Shown piece by piece: positions 26,741-34,615 of a stretch of 64,000 bases of DNA; within the stretch, counting starts at the first letter, position 1; each line of letters opens with the position of its first letter. The notes beneath the pieces are model-generated. The model was not told the DNA's origin and searched no databases. It saw nothing but the letters and a program-made list of their open reading frames with translations. A program made the position numbers and the translations under genes. Source of the DNA: Demequina capsici (GTDB lineage Bacteria; Actinomycetota; Actinomycetes; Actinomycetales; Demequinaceae); contig NZ_CP134880.1 in the NCBI RefSeq assembly GCF_032102965.1, forward strand, positions 186,001-250,000, written 5' to 3'.

Positions 26741-27610
26741 GTGACCAGCGTCGGCATCGTCGTCAGCACCCTGGGCAGGGTCGAGGCCGTCGATGCGCTG
26801 CTGTCCTCGCTCGAGGGACAGTGCCGTGACGGGGACCGCGTCGTGGTGGTCGCCCAGGACCGGCCGTCCGAGCTCGCCCGTCTGGTCGCACGTCACGCCG
26901 ATGCGGGTCTTCCCGTCGCCATGATCACGTCCGCGCGGGGCGCCTCGCGCGGACGCAACGCGGGTGCTGCGCTGCTCGACCGCACGGTGGATGTCCTCCA
27001 CTTCCCGAACGACACGTCGCGCTACCCGCGGGGCACGCTGGACGCGCTGCGTGGCGCGGTCGCGGCGACGCCCCTCGCCGCCCTCACGCCGTACGGCGGC
27101 GATGCCCCGAAGGCCGTGCTCCCGGTCACCGGCACCCCGCTCGACCGGTACAACGCGTGGTCCGTGATCGAGATGGGCCTCGTGATCCGTGCGGACAGCT
27201 TCGCGGAGCTGGGCGGCTTCGACGCGGAGATCGGCACGGGCGCCGCGACGCCGTGGCAGGCGGGTGAGGCGACGGACCTGGTGCTCCGCGCCCTCGATCG
27301 GTGGGGTCCCGGATGCCTGAGCTGGCTGCCGCCGACGGTGCTGCTGGAGGGGATCGCAGAGTCGCACGGTCTGAACCCCCGGGAACGACGAAGGAAGCTT
27401 CGCGCCTACAACCGCGGCCTGGGCATGGTCGTCAGGCGCTGGCGCTATCCCGCGTGGTGGGTCCTCGCCTTCGTGCTGGGAGGCCTGGCATGGAGCCTCA
27501 GGCACCCTGGCTATGCGCTCGTCGACGGCTGGCAGGTGGCCCTCGGGCGCGCGGAAGGATGGGTCGGTCGGGTCCTCGGAGGCTCCGAGCTGCAGGCGGT
27601 CGATCGCTGA
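26741..27610 (+). CDS. Glycosyltransferase family 2-like protein
   Basis: GTG 26741 is preceded by AAGGAG and gives 289 residues. An N-terminal GT-A fold is seen in VGIVVSTLGRVEAVDALLSSLEGQ, TSARGASRGRNAGAALL (a typical nucleotide-sugar-binding region) and LHFPNDTSRYPRGTL, where the D of NDTS may be the metal-binding acidic residue. ELGGFDAEIGTG follows. A hydrophobic segment near residues 233-250 (WWVLAFVLGGLAWSL) suggests membrane attachment. It belongs to the polysaccharide gene region and converges with the flippase gene, 19 bp apart. The sugar is unknown. Confidence 0.87.
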   Translation: MTSVGIVVSTLGRVEAVDALLSSLEGQCRDGDRVVVVAQDRPSELARLVARHADAGLPVAMITSARGASRGRNAGAALLDRTVDVLHFPNDTSRYPRGTLDALRGAVAATPLAALTPYGGDAPKAVLPVTGTPLDRYNAWSVIEMGLVIRADSFAELGGFDAEIGTGAATPWQAGEATDLVLRALDRWGPGCLSWLPPTVLLEGIAESHGLNPRERRRKLRAYNRGLGMVVRRWRYPAWWVLAFVLGGLAWSLRHPGYALVDGWQVALGRAEGWVGRVLGGSELQAVDR

Positions 27611-27629
27611 GCGCGTCCGCAGCGTCTGC

Positions 27630-28892
27630 TCACGCCAGCAGCGGCGGCTCGTCGGGGTCCGCCTCCGGTGCGCGTTGCATCGCGATGTCTCGCAACGCGA
27701 CGCGCGCCTGGCGCCAGGGGACGACGGTGCTGATCAGCTCGGTGACGGCGTAGCCGATCGCCGCACCGACCGAGCCGATCGACGGCGTCAGGATCAGCAT
27801 CGCAGGGACTCCGATCGCGGAGCCGAGCAGCGTGGCGACCACGACGATGCGCGTGCGGCCGCAGGGGAACAACAGATGCCTCGTGACCGACGTGCGGACC
27901 GAGTAGGCGGCGAAGGCGGCACCCAGGATGACGAGGACGGTCCGGTCCGCAGCGGCGTCCCCGCCGAAGAGGACCCGGCTCGCCCAGGGCCCAAGCGAGG
28001 CGACGGCGACCCATCCGACGAGGCCGAGCACCGCGTGCGCGCCGATCGCGCGTCGCACCCGGGTCGCGCGCGCGGCGCCGTGCGCCTCCGCTGTCCACGC
28101 CTGAAGCGCGTTGCCCAGCGTGATCGGGATGAACTGGCCGAGCTTGATCATCTTGTCGGCCGACGCGTAGGCGCTCGCCTCGGCAGCCGGCGTCGAGACG
28201 TTGACCAGCGGGGAGGGGACGGAGGAGTACGCGCCGAGGGCCGCGTCGTTCACCGCGACGGCGGCGGTCGAGCGCAGCAACGCAGGCAGCTCGGCGCGGG
28301 TGGGCCACGGACCGGGCGCGTCCCGGAGCACCTTGCGCGAGTACGCCGCCGTGCCGCCTGCGGTCACGGCGATGCCGATCAGCGGGTAGACGATGAGGGC
28401 GCCGGTGGCGGCGATCAGACCGGCGGCGGCCAGGGCACCGAGCACGCGCGGGATGGCGTCGAGCCGTGCGATGGCGCCGGGGTCGGCCACGCCGACGGCG
28501 AACCAGCTGAACGACATCGCGATGAGCGCGCCCTGAAGCCCCATCAGCACCGTCAGCAGCTCGTACCCGGGGGTGGCGATGGCGAGGCAGATGACCACGA
28601 GCGCAGGGATCACCGGGACCGCCATGAGCCCGCGGACCACCAGGGACTCGCGGTAGAGACGTGCCCGCATCTCCACGGGGGCGTGCGCCACATGCGCCGG
28701 CCCGACGGTCGTCCACCCGAACGCGAGCGCGATGGCGGCGAACGTGCCGACCGATTCGCCGGCGATCGCGCTCGACCACCCGGCGGCGCCCGCGGTCCGT
28801 GCCACGACCGGGAGCACGACGAGCGGTGAGATCGCCGCGAGGGCTGGGATGAGCGAGAACCCGACGAGGCGGTGCCAGAGCGGGGCGTGCAT
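27630..28892 (-). CDS. Polysaccharide flippase-like membrane protein (Wzx/MATE-like)
   Basis: The start is MHAPLWHRLVGFSLIPAL at 28892, overlapping the upstream stop by one base. The 420-residue protein has about twelve hydrophobic helices spread over its whole length and no soluble domain, the pattern of oligosaccharide flippases that turn lipid-linked glycans to the outside. The assignment rests on topology and on the surrounding glycosyltransferase genes rather than on a sharp motif. Confidence 0.75.
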   Translation of the reverse strand: MHAPLWHRLVGFSLIPALAAISPLVVLPVVARTAGAAGWSSAIAGESVGTFAAIALAFGWTTVGPAHVAHAPVEMRARLYRESLVVRGLMAVPVIPALVVICLAIATPGYELLTVLMGLQGALIAMSFSWFAVGVADPGAIARLDAIPRVLGALAAAGLIAATGALIVYPLIGIAVTAGGTAAYSRKVLRDAPGPWPTRAELPALLRSTAAVAVNDAALGAYSSVPSPLVNVSTPAAEASAYASADKMIKLGQFIPITLGNALQAWTAEAHGAARATRVRRAIGAHAVLGLVGWVAVASLGPWASRVLFGGDAAADRTVLVILGAAFAAYSVRTSVTRHLLFPCGRTRIVVVATLLGSAIGVPAMLILTPSIGSVGAAIGYAVTELISTVVPWRQARVALRDIAMQRAPEADPDEPPLLA

Positions 28893-30016
28893 CAGGAGAC
28901 CTCGTGCAGCGTGGTCGCAAGCACGTCCGCGACGGCGTCCGCCGCCTTGTCCCACGTGTAGGGCTCGGCGTGCGCGGGACCGCGCGCCGCAAGCACCGCG
29001 AGGCGGTCGGCGTCGTCGAGCAGCGTGACGAGCGCGGCGCCGAAGGCCGCAGGGTCACGGGCATCCGCGAACACGGCGACATCGCCTCCGACCTCGCGCA
29101 GGACGGGGATGTCGTGGGCGAGCACCGCGACACCGCGGTGCATCGCGTCGAGCACGGGCAGCCCGAACCCCTCGAGGAGCGAGACGCACGCGTACACGTC
29201 AGCCACGGCGAACACATCCTCGAGCGTCGCGGCGTCGACCCAGTCGCGCAGGATCACGTCCTCGTGAAGCCCCAAGGTCGCGACGAGCGGCGCGAGCGCC
29301 TCGGGGACGCCGGAACCGACGATCACCGCCGCAGGGCGGCGATCGGCCGGCAGCAGGCCGACAGCGTGGACGAGCGAGGCGAGGTTCTTGTGCGGCATCG
29401 CGTTGCCGATCGTGGCGACGACACGGCGACCGGCGGGGATTCCGAGGCGTTCCCTGCCCCCTGGGGCTGCGGCCGTCGCCGGAGGCCGTGAGCCGTTCGG
29501 GACCACGGTGATCCTCTCCGGCTGCACGTGCAGGTGCGTGACGATGTCCCGCGCGGCCGCATCGGACACGGTGAGCACCCGGGTCGCGTGGCGCGCCGCG
29601 AGGGACGCGAGCATCGCGGTCGCGGTTCGGGTCACACGCGCGAGCCCCTTCCCGGGCACCGCGTGGTAGATCGCGTCGTGCACGGTGACCACGGTGGGCG
29701 TGCGTCCGGTCACGGGGCCGAAGTTGGCGGGGCACCACAGGACGTCGGCCTCCCGGCGAGCGGCGGCGCGTGGCACCCGTGCCACCGTTCCCCACGCCCA
29801 GGAGGCCCTCCCGGCGCCGACGCCGGGCACCACGTGCAGGGCGCCGGGCGCGAGGTCGCGCACCGCCTCGACGCCCGCCTCGCCCGTGAGGGTGACCACC
29901 TCGGTGCCTTCGAGCCGAGACGCGACGCGCGGAAGCAGCTCCTTGACGTAGGTCTCGGTACCACCGCGGGTGCCGGTGAAGCCCAGCAGGTCGACCACGA
30001 GCGTCCGCCGAGGCAC
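28892..30016 (-). CDS. Glycosyltransferase family 1/4
   Basis: The 374-residue enzyme has a GT-B fold. The N-terminal half shows LLGFTGTRGGTETYVKELLPRVA (acceptor side, Gly-rich loop) and TVVTVHDAIYHAVPG. The C-terminal half has TVVPNGSRPP, VVATIGNAMPHKNLASLVHAV and the donor-binding SLLEGFGLPVLDAMHRGVAVL with the E-x7-type acidic pair. GTG 30016 directly abuts the stop of the upstream gene. It is the middle gene of a three-gene operon (glycosyltransferase, glycosyltransferase, flippase) and probably adds a sugar to a lipid-linked surface polysaccharide. Confidence 0.92.
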   Translation of the reverse strand: MPRRTLVVDLLGFTGTRGGTETYVKELLPRVASRLEGTEVVTLTGEAGVEAVRDLAPGALHVVPGVGAGRASWAWGTVARVPRAAARREADVLWCPANFGPVTGRTPTVVTVHDAIYHAVPGKGLARVTRTATAMLASLAARHATRVLTVSDAAARDIVTHLHVQPERITVVPNGSRPPATAAAPGGRERLGIPAGRRVVATIGNAMPHKNLASLVHAVGLLPADRRPAAVIVGSGVPEALAPLVATLGLHEDVILRDWVDAATLEDVFAVADVYACVSLLEGFGLPVLDAMHRGVAVLAHDIPVLREVGGDVAVFADARDPAAFGAALVTLLDDADRLAVLAARGPAHAEPYTWDKAADAVADVLATTLHEVS

Positions 30017-31213
30017 TCAGACCCCGGTGGCCGTCGGTGCCGCGCTGCGGTGAGGCACGGTGAGGATCGCGGCGAAGAAGCTCATCATGATCATCTGGAA
30101 CCCGATGATCAGCGTCATCGCCGAAGGCACCGCGACGCGTACGACCTCACGCGCGTCCTGGCGGCCGAAGTCGACGCTTCCCCAGTGCACCAGCTGGGAC
30201 ACGCCGATGGCGACGCCGAGCAGGAACAGCAGCAGCCCGGCGATGAGGCCGCGCTCGAGGGTCCAGGCGGAGGCGAGCCGCCGATAGCCTGCAGATGCGG
30301 GGAGGAAGCCCTCCGCGGTCGCATACAGCTTCGTGAGCCACCAGAACAGCAGCGCCTGGAATCCGATGACGGCGAGCGCGGACGCGTAGATCATCGTCGT
30401 CACGTCGAAGCCCACGGCCCCTACCTTGACCGGGCCGATCGCGAGGGTGACCGTCGTGACCGTGCCCAGGAGGAATGCGAAGAGCCCTGGATAGATGAAG
30501 AGCCATCGCGGCGAGAACATGAGCAGGAACCGCAGGTGCCGCCATCCGTCATGCCAGGAGCGCAGGTGGGGGGCGCGCGAGCGGCCGTCAGGTGACAGGG
30601 TCGTGGGCACCTCGACGATCCGCAGGTTCGCCAGCGTGGCCTTCACGACCATCTCCGACGCGAACTCCATGCCTGTCGTCTGCAGCGCGAGCGCCAGGAT
30701 CGCCTCCCGACGGAAACCGCGCAGGCCGCAGTGGAAGTCGCCGATGCCTGGTCGGAAGAAGAGCCGGCCGATGCCCGACAGGACGGGATTGCCAACGTAG
30801 CGGTGGAGCGCGGGCATCGCTCCCGGCGCGATGCCGCCCTTGAACCGGTTGCCCATCACGAGATCGGCGCCGCTCCGGAGCCGCTCGACGAACGGGGCGA
30901 GCGCAGTGAAATCGTACGAGTCGTCGGCGTCGCCCATGATCACGTATGTGCCGGAGGCGGCCTCGATCCCCGCGATGAGCGCGGCGCCGTACCCCTTGCG
31001 GGGCACGTCGATCACGCGTGCTCCGAGCCGACGCGCGAGGTCCTGGGAGCCGTCCTGCGATCCGTTGTCCGCGACGAGCACCTCGCCCGCGACCCCGTGA
31101 CCCGCGAGGAACCCCTGCGCCTTCCGGATGCAGACCTCGAGAGTCTCGGCCTCGTTCAGGCAGGGCATCAGGATGGTCAGCTCGACGTCCGGCGAGCGGT
31201 CAGGACGGTTCAC
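30017..31213 (-). CDS. Membrane glycosyltransferase family 2 (dolichol-phosphate-mannose-synthase-like)
   Basis: I prefer GTG 31213 (398 residues); GTG 31264 is possible but its Shine-Dalgarno abuts the start. Residues about 10-235 are a GT2 domain: LTILMPCLNEAETLEVCI, VLVADNGSQDGS, the metal-binding GDADDSYDF, and DFHCGLRGFRREAI. Then RAPHLRSWHDGWRHLRFLL leads into four C-terminal transmembrane helices. This architecture is common in enzymes that load polyprenyl phosphate or start glycan chains. It is the first gene of the minus-strand polysaccharide operon. A candidate -10 box TAGAGT lies at 31286-31291. Confidence 0.92.
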   Translation of the reverse strand: MNRPDRSPDVELTILMPCLNEAETLEVCIRKAQGFLAGHGVAGEVLVADNGSQDGSQDLARRLGARVIDVPRKGYGAALIAGIEAASGTYVIMGDADDSYDFTALAPFVERLRSGADLVMGNRFKGGIAPGAMPALHRYVGNPVLSGIGRLFFRPGIGDFHCGLRGFRREAILALALQTTGMEFASEMVVKATLANLRIVEVPTTLSPDGRSRAPHLRSWHDGWRHLRFLLMFSPRWLFIYPGLFAFLLGTVTTVTLAIGPVKVGAVGFDVTTMIYASALAVIGFQALLFWWLTKLYATAEGFLPASAGYRRLASAWTLERGLIAGLLLFLLGVAIGVSQLVHWGSVDFGRQDAREVVRVAVPSAMTLIIGFQMIMMSFFAAILTVPHRSAAPTATGV

Positions 31214-31353
31214 GCGGGCAGGCCTCTCTCGTGCTGGAGGCGCGGCGACGCGCGCCGTGAGCACCCTCCACGCACCATCACGGCGACTCTAGTCCATCGC
31301 CGTGGCCCGGCCCCAACTGTGTGGACGCGCGGTCGCGATGCTGCGCCGAACCC

Positions 31354-31359
31354 TATGAT
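31354..31359 (+). promoter_or_regulatory. -10 box upstream of the DUF6541-glycosyltransferase operon
   Basis: TATGAT is close to the consensus -10 and unusual in this GC-rich sequence. An ATG at 31368 sits where the transcript would begin and opens a 27-codon frame that ends at 31451, overlapping the DUF6541 start at 31438. It could be a leaderless leader peptide. No clear -35 is seen. Confidence 0.45.
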
Positions 31360-31437
31360 GGAGCGCGATGAGGGGAACCGGGACGGCCGAGCGAGGCGCA
31401 CGGCGTCGGCACGCCGAGGGAAGGACTGTCGCCCGTC

Positions 31438-33387
31438 GTGGACGCTGTTGAGTGGGTCGACGCGCTCCCCGCTCTGGCGGCGGGGCTCGGAGTCCTGATC
31501 GTTCCTGGCGCCGCCGTCGTCGTGTGCGGATGGGGCCTGTCGCTCAAGCGCCTGTTGGCGGCACCTGCGCTCTCGATCGCGATCGCGGCTGTGGGTGCTA
31601 CGCTCGCGGGCGCGGCGGGAATCGCATGGAACGTCCTGACCCTCGCAGCTTTCAGCCTGATCCTCATGGGGGTCGCGTACGGCGTGCGCCGGTATGCGCG
31701 TGCCTCCGGCGACGCTGGGGTATCGCAGCACGCGCCGGTGGCGGCCAGGGCCGCCGCGCTCGTCGGGCTCGCTCTCGGCGCGACCGTGATCGGCTGGCAC
31801 GTGAGCCAGGGTCTCATGGGTCCGGGCGTCTTCTCCTTCACCTATGACGACACGGTGCACCTCAACGCCGTCCGGTGGGCGATGGAGCACCACGACGCCT
31901 CTCCCTGGTTCATCGGCTCCGTCAGCAAGATCGGCTTCTACCCCAACGGGTGGCACAGCGTGGCCAGCGTCATCGGCCTGGCGGCGTCCGTGCAGCCGAT
32001 CGTCGCGATCAACGTCACGAATCTGCTGATCGCCGCGCTCGTCTGGCCTGCGAGCATGCTGGCGCTCGTCTGGACCCTTCTGCGGCGACGGCCCGCCGCG
32101 CTGGTCGCGGGCGGCGTGCTGGCCGGCGCGTTCGTCGGCGTCCCGTACTCCTTCCTCTTCTTCGGCACCCTCTACCCCAACCTCACCGGCTACGCGATGG
32201 TGCCTGCGGCCGTGGCGTCGGCCCTGTGGGTGGGTGAGGCGTCCGGTCCCAGGGATCGACTGCGGGCGCTGGTGCTCGCGGTCGGTCTCGCAGGCGGCAC
32301 CGGGCTCGCGCATCCGAACGCGTTCCTGGTCGTGGTGGCGTTCGTCGCCTTCATCGTGGTGGCGCGCCTCTGGACAGACGTCGTCCGCGGTCGGTCGTCG
32401 ATGTCGACGCGCAGAGCGTGGTTCATCACCGGCGCCATCGCGGCGGCGGGCGGTGTGCTGTGGCTCGCCACGCGCACGCACTGGGACTGGCCGTCATGGG
32501 GAGGTCCCGCGCGGGAGCTGTGGGAGGGTCTGGCCGCGGCTCCCTACCGCATGCCGGTCAGCATCGCGCTGCTGGTGCTGCTCGTGATCGGCTACGCGTC
32601 CGTCGGGCGTGTCCGCGAGGCCCCTGCACTCATCGCCCCGTTCGCGGCGGCGCTCGTCCTGTTCGTCGTCGGTGCCGGATTCGCCTCCGAGAACATCCTG
32701 CGCAACATCATCGCGGATCCGTTCTACAACGACCCCTGGCGTCTGTTCGCGATCCTGAGCATCTCGCAGGTGCCGATCGCGGTCGTCGGTGCGGTCACGG
32801 TGTGGGACCTGGGCCTGCGTCTGCTCGCTCGGGTGCCCCGCGGGCGCGAGGCTCTGACACGTATCGTCGCGGTCGCGGGCGTGGGCGCCCTCGTGCTGGT
32901 CGCGAACGGCCCGACCGTCGCCGCGGGGGTGAGCTCGATGCAGTCGGTGCGCACGCCCCCTGCGACGGGCGGCTACGTGACCGCCGACGAACTCGCGCTG
33001 ATGGAGCGGCTGGACAGGACGACCGATTCGGACGCGCTGCTGATCGGCGATCCTCAGACCGGGACCGCGTTCGCCTACGGCATCTCCGGACGCCACGTGG
33101 TCGAGATGCACATCCTCGGCGACCTGACGGCGGACGAACAGTACCTCTCGCAGCACCTTGCCCAGATCGACTCGGATCCACGGGTGTGCCAGGCGGTCAC
33201 GGCCGTCGGCGTGAGCTACGCGCTGGACTTCGGTGCGGTGCGGCTCGACTTCGACCTCGGGACGGACAAGACGTACCCGGGCCTGCACGACCTCACACCC
33301 GGGGAGCATCTGCAGCTGGTCGATCAGGAGGGACCGGACGCTCGGCTGTTCCGCATCGTGGGGTGCGACGCGAGGGCCGCCGCGTGA
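31438..33387 (+). CDS. DUF6541 family polytopic membrane protein
   Basis: The 649-residue protein from GTG 31438 has about a dozen transmembrane helices in residues 1-500 and an extracytoplasmic C-terminal domain. An early loop carries FTYDDTVHLNAVRWAMEHHDASPW and the next KIGFYPNGWHSVASVIG, patterns seen in DUF6541 proteins, which sit in cell-wall polysaccharide clusters of actinobacteria and resemble GT-C type glycosyltransferases. In that fold an acidic pair such as DD in the first loop would be catalytic; this is inference. It overlaps the following glycosyltransferase gene by GTGA, so the two are coupled. Confidence 0.82.
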   Translation: MDAVEWVDALPALAAGLGVLIVPGAAVVVCGWGLSLKRLLAAPALSIAIAAVGATLAGAAGIAWNVLTLAAFSLILMGVAYGVRRYARASGDAGVSQHAPVAARAAALVGLALGATVIGWHVSQGLMGPGVFSFTYDDTVHLNAVRWAMEHHDASPWFIGSVSKIGFYPNGWHSVASVIGLAASVQPIVAINVTNLLIAALVWPASMLALVWTLLRRRPAALVAGGVLAGAFVGVPYSFLFFGTLYPNLTGYAMVPAAVASALWVGEASGPRDRLRALVLAVGLAGGTGLAHPNAFLVVVAFVAFIVVARLWTDVVRGRSSMSTRRAWFITGAIAAAGGVLWLATRTHWDWPSWGGPARELWEGLAAAPYRMPVSIALLVLLVIGYASVGRVREAPALIAPFAAALVLFVVGAGFASENILRNIIADPFYNDPWRLFAILSISQVPIAVVGAVTVWDLGLRLLARVPRGREALTRIVAVAGVGALVLVANGPTVAAGVSSMQSVRTPPATGGYVTADELALMERLDRTTDSDALLIGDPQTGTAFAYGISGRHVVEMHILGDLTADEQYLSQHLAQIDSDPRVCQAVTAVGVSYALDFGAVRLDFDLGTDKTYPGLHDLTPGEHLQLVDQEGPDARLFRIVGCDARAAA

Positions 33388-34541
33388 CCGCCCCGCTACG
33401 GCTGGCGATCGCGTATGACTGTCTGTTCCCGTTGACCACGGGCGGCGGCGAACGCCAGTACCGTGCGATGTCCGAGGAGCTGGTGAAGCGCGGCCATCAG
33501 GTCGACTACCTCACAGCCCTGCAGTGGGACCGGGAGCCGGAGACCCCGTTCACCTTGTCGCCGGTGACCGGGCGGCTGCGCCTCTACGACGACGCGGGCG
33601 TGAGGTCCAGCCTCGCCGCGGCCCGCTTCGCTGCGGGACTTCTCGGCTCCCTCGTGCGGCGCCGCGGAAGGTATGACGCGGTGATCGTGTCAGGGCTCCC
33701 GATCCTCAACGTGTTCGCCGCGCGGCTGGCCCTGCTGGGCTCGGGCACCCAGGTGGTCGTCGACTACTTGGAGGTGTGGGGTCGCGCTCAGTGGGTCGAG
33801 TATGCGGGCAGGCCCACGGGTACGCTCGCGTGGCTCCTCCAACGCGCCGCGATCCGGATCACGCCCTTGGCGACCTGCCATTCGAGGCTCAGCGCGAACA
33901 GGCTCCGTCAGGAGGGACTGCGGTCCACGCCGCTGGTCAGCCCCGGGCTGATCGACCAGGTGGACGACGTACCGCTGCGCGCGGACCCCGCCGATCCGCC
34001 GTACGTGCTGTACGTGGGCCGCCACATCCCCGACAAGCGCGTGGAGGACCTGCCGGCGGCCGTGGCGCAGGCTCGGCATGCCGTGCCGGGGCTCGAGCTC
34101 GTCCTGCTCGGGTCGGGGCCGACGACTCGGGCCGTGCGTGCCGCCGTCGAGGCGCTGGGATCGCCCCGCTGGATCACCATGCCCGGCTTCGTGAGCCAGG
34201 AGCGCCTCGACGAGCTGATGGCGGGTGCGGCATGCCTCGCGAATCCGTCGCGTCGCGAGGGGTACGGCCTCGTCGTCGTCGAGGCGGCTGCGCATGGCAC
34301 CCCGGTCGTGGTGGTGGACCATCCAGGCAACGCATCGGTGGAGCTGATCGACCCGGGCGTGAACGGATTCGTCGCGGAGTCCGGGGCGCCGACCGCGTTC
34401 GGCGACGCGATCGCGGCGGCGGTGCGAGGCGGGCGTGAGCTGCGCGTCGCGACGCGCGGCTGGTTCGATGACGCCGTCACGACCAGGACGATCGAGCGCA
34501 CTGTCGGGGCGATCGTGGAGGCGATTCAGGCGCGGCGGTGA
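33384..34541 (+). CDS. Glycosyltransferase family 4
   Basis: GTG 33384 overlaps the stop of the DUF6541 gene by 4 nt; the product has 385 residues. The GT-B fold shows LAIAYDCLFPLTTGGGERQYRAMSEELVKRGH at the N-terminus, then YVLYVGRHIPDKRVEDLPAAV and LVLLGSGP, and the donor-site SRREGYGLVVVEAAAHGTPVVVVDHP with the conserved Glu pair. It ends the plus-strand polysaccharide operon, and a strong hairpin follows. The donor sugar and acceptor are unknown. Confidence 0.93.
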   Translation: MTAPLRLAIAYDCLFPLTTGGGERQYRAMSEELVKRGHQVDYLTALQWDREPETPFTLSPVTGRLRLYDDAGVRSSLAAARFAAGLLGSLVRRRGRYDAVIVSGLPILNVFAARLALLGSGTQVVVDYLEVWGRAQWVEYAGRPTGTLAWLLQRAAIRITPLATCHSRLSANRLRQEGLRSTPLVSPGLIDQVDDVPLRADPADPPYVLYVGRHIPDKRVEDLPAAVAQARHAVPGLELVLLGSGPTTRAVRAAVEALGSPRWITMPGFVSQERLDELMAGAACLANPSRREGYGLVVVEAAAHGTPVVVVDHPGNASVELIDPGVNGFVAESGAPTAFGDAIAAAVRGGRELRVATRGWFDDAVTTRTIERTVGAIVEAIQARR

Positions 34542-34551
34542 CACCGGACAC

Positions 34552-34589
34552 GACGAGGCCCCGGACGCGTGCGCGCCCGGGGCCTCGTC
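34552..34589. terminator. Bidirectional terminator hairpin
   Basis: Arms GACGAGGCCCCGG (34552-34564) and CCGGGGCCTCGTC (34577-34589) pair perfectly over 13 bp with a 12-nt loop. It lies between the convergent glycosyltransferase gene (stop 34541) and alpha-xylosidase gene (stop 34616). Confidence 0.85.
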
Positions 34590-34615
34590 TCGGTGGTCGG
34601 TCGGTCGGTCGTGGA

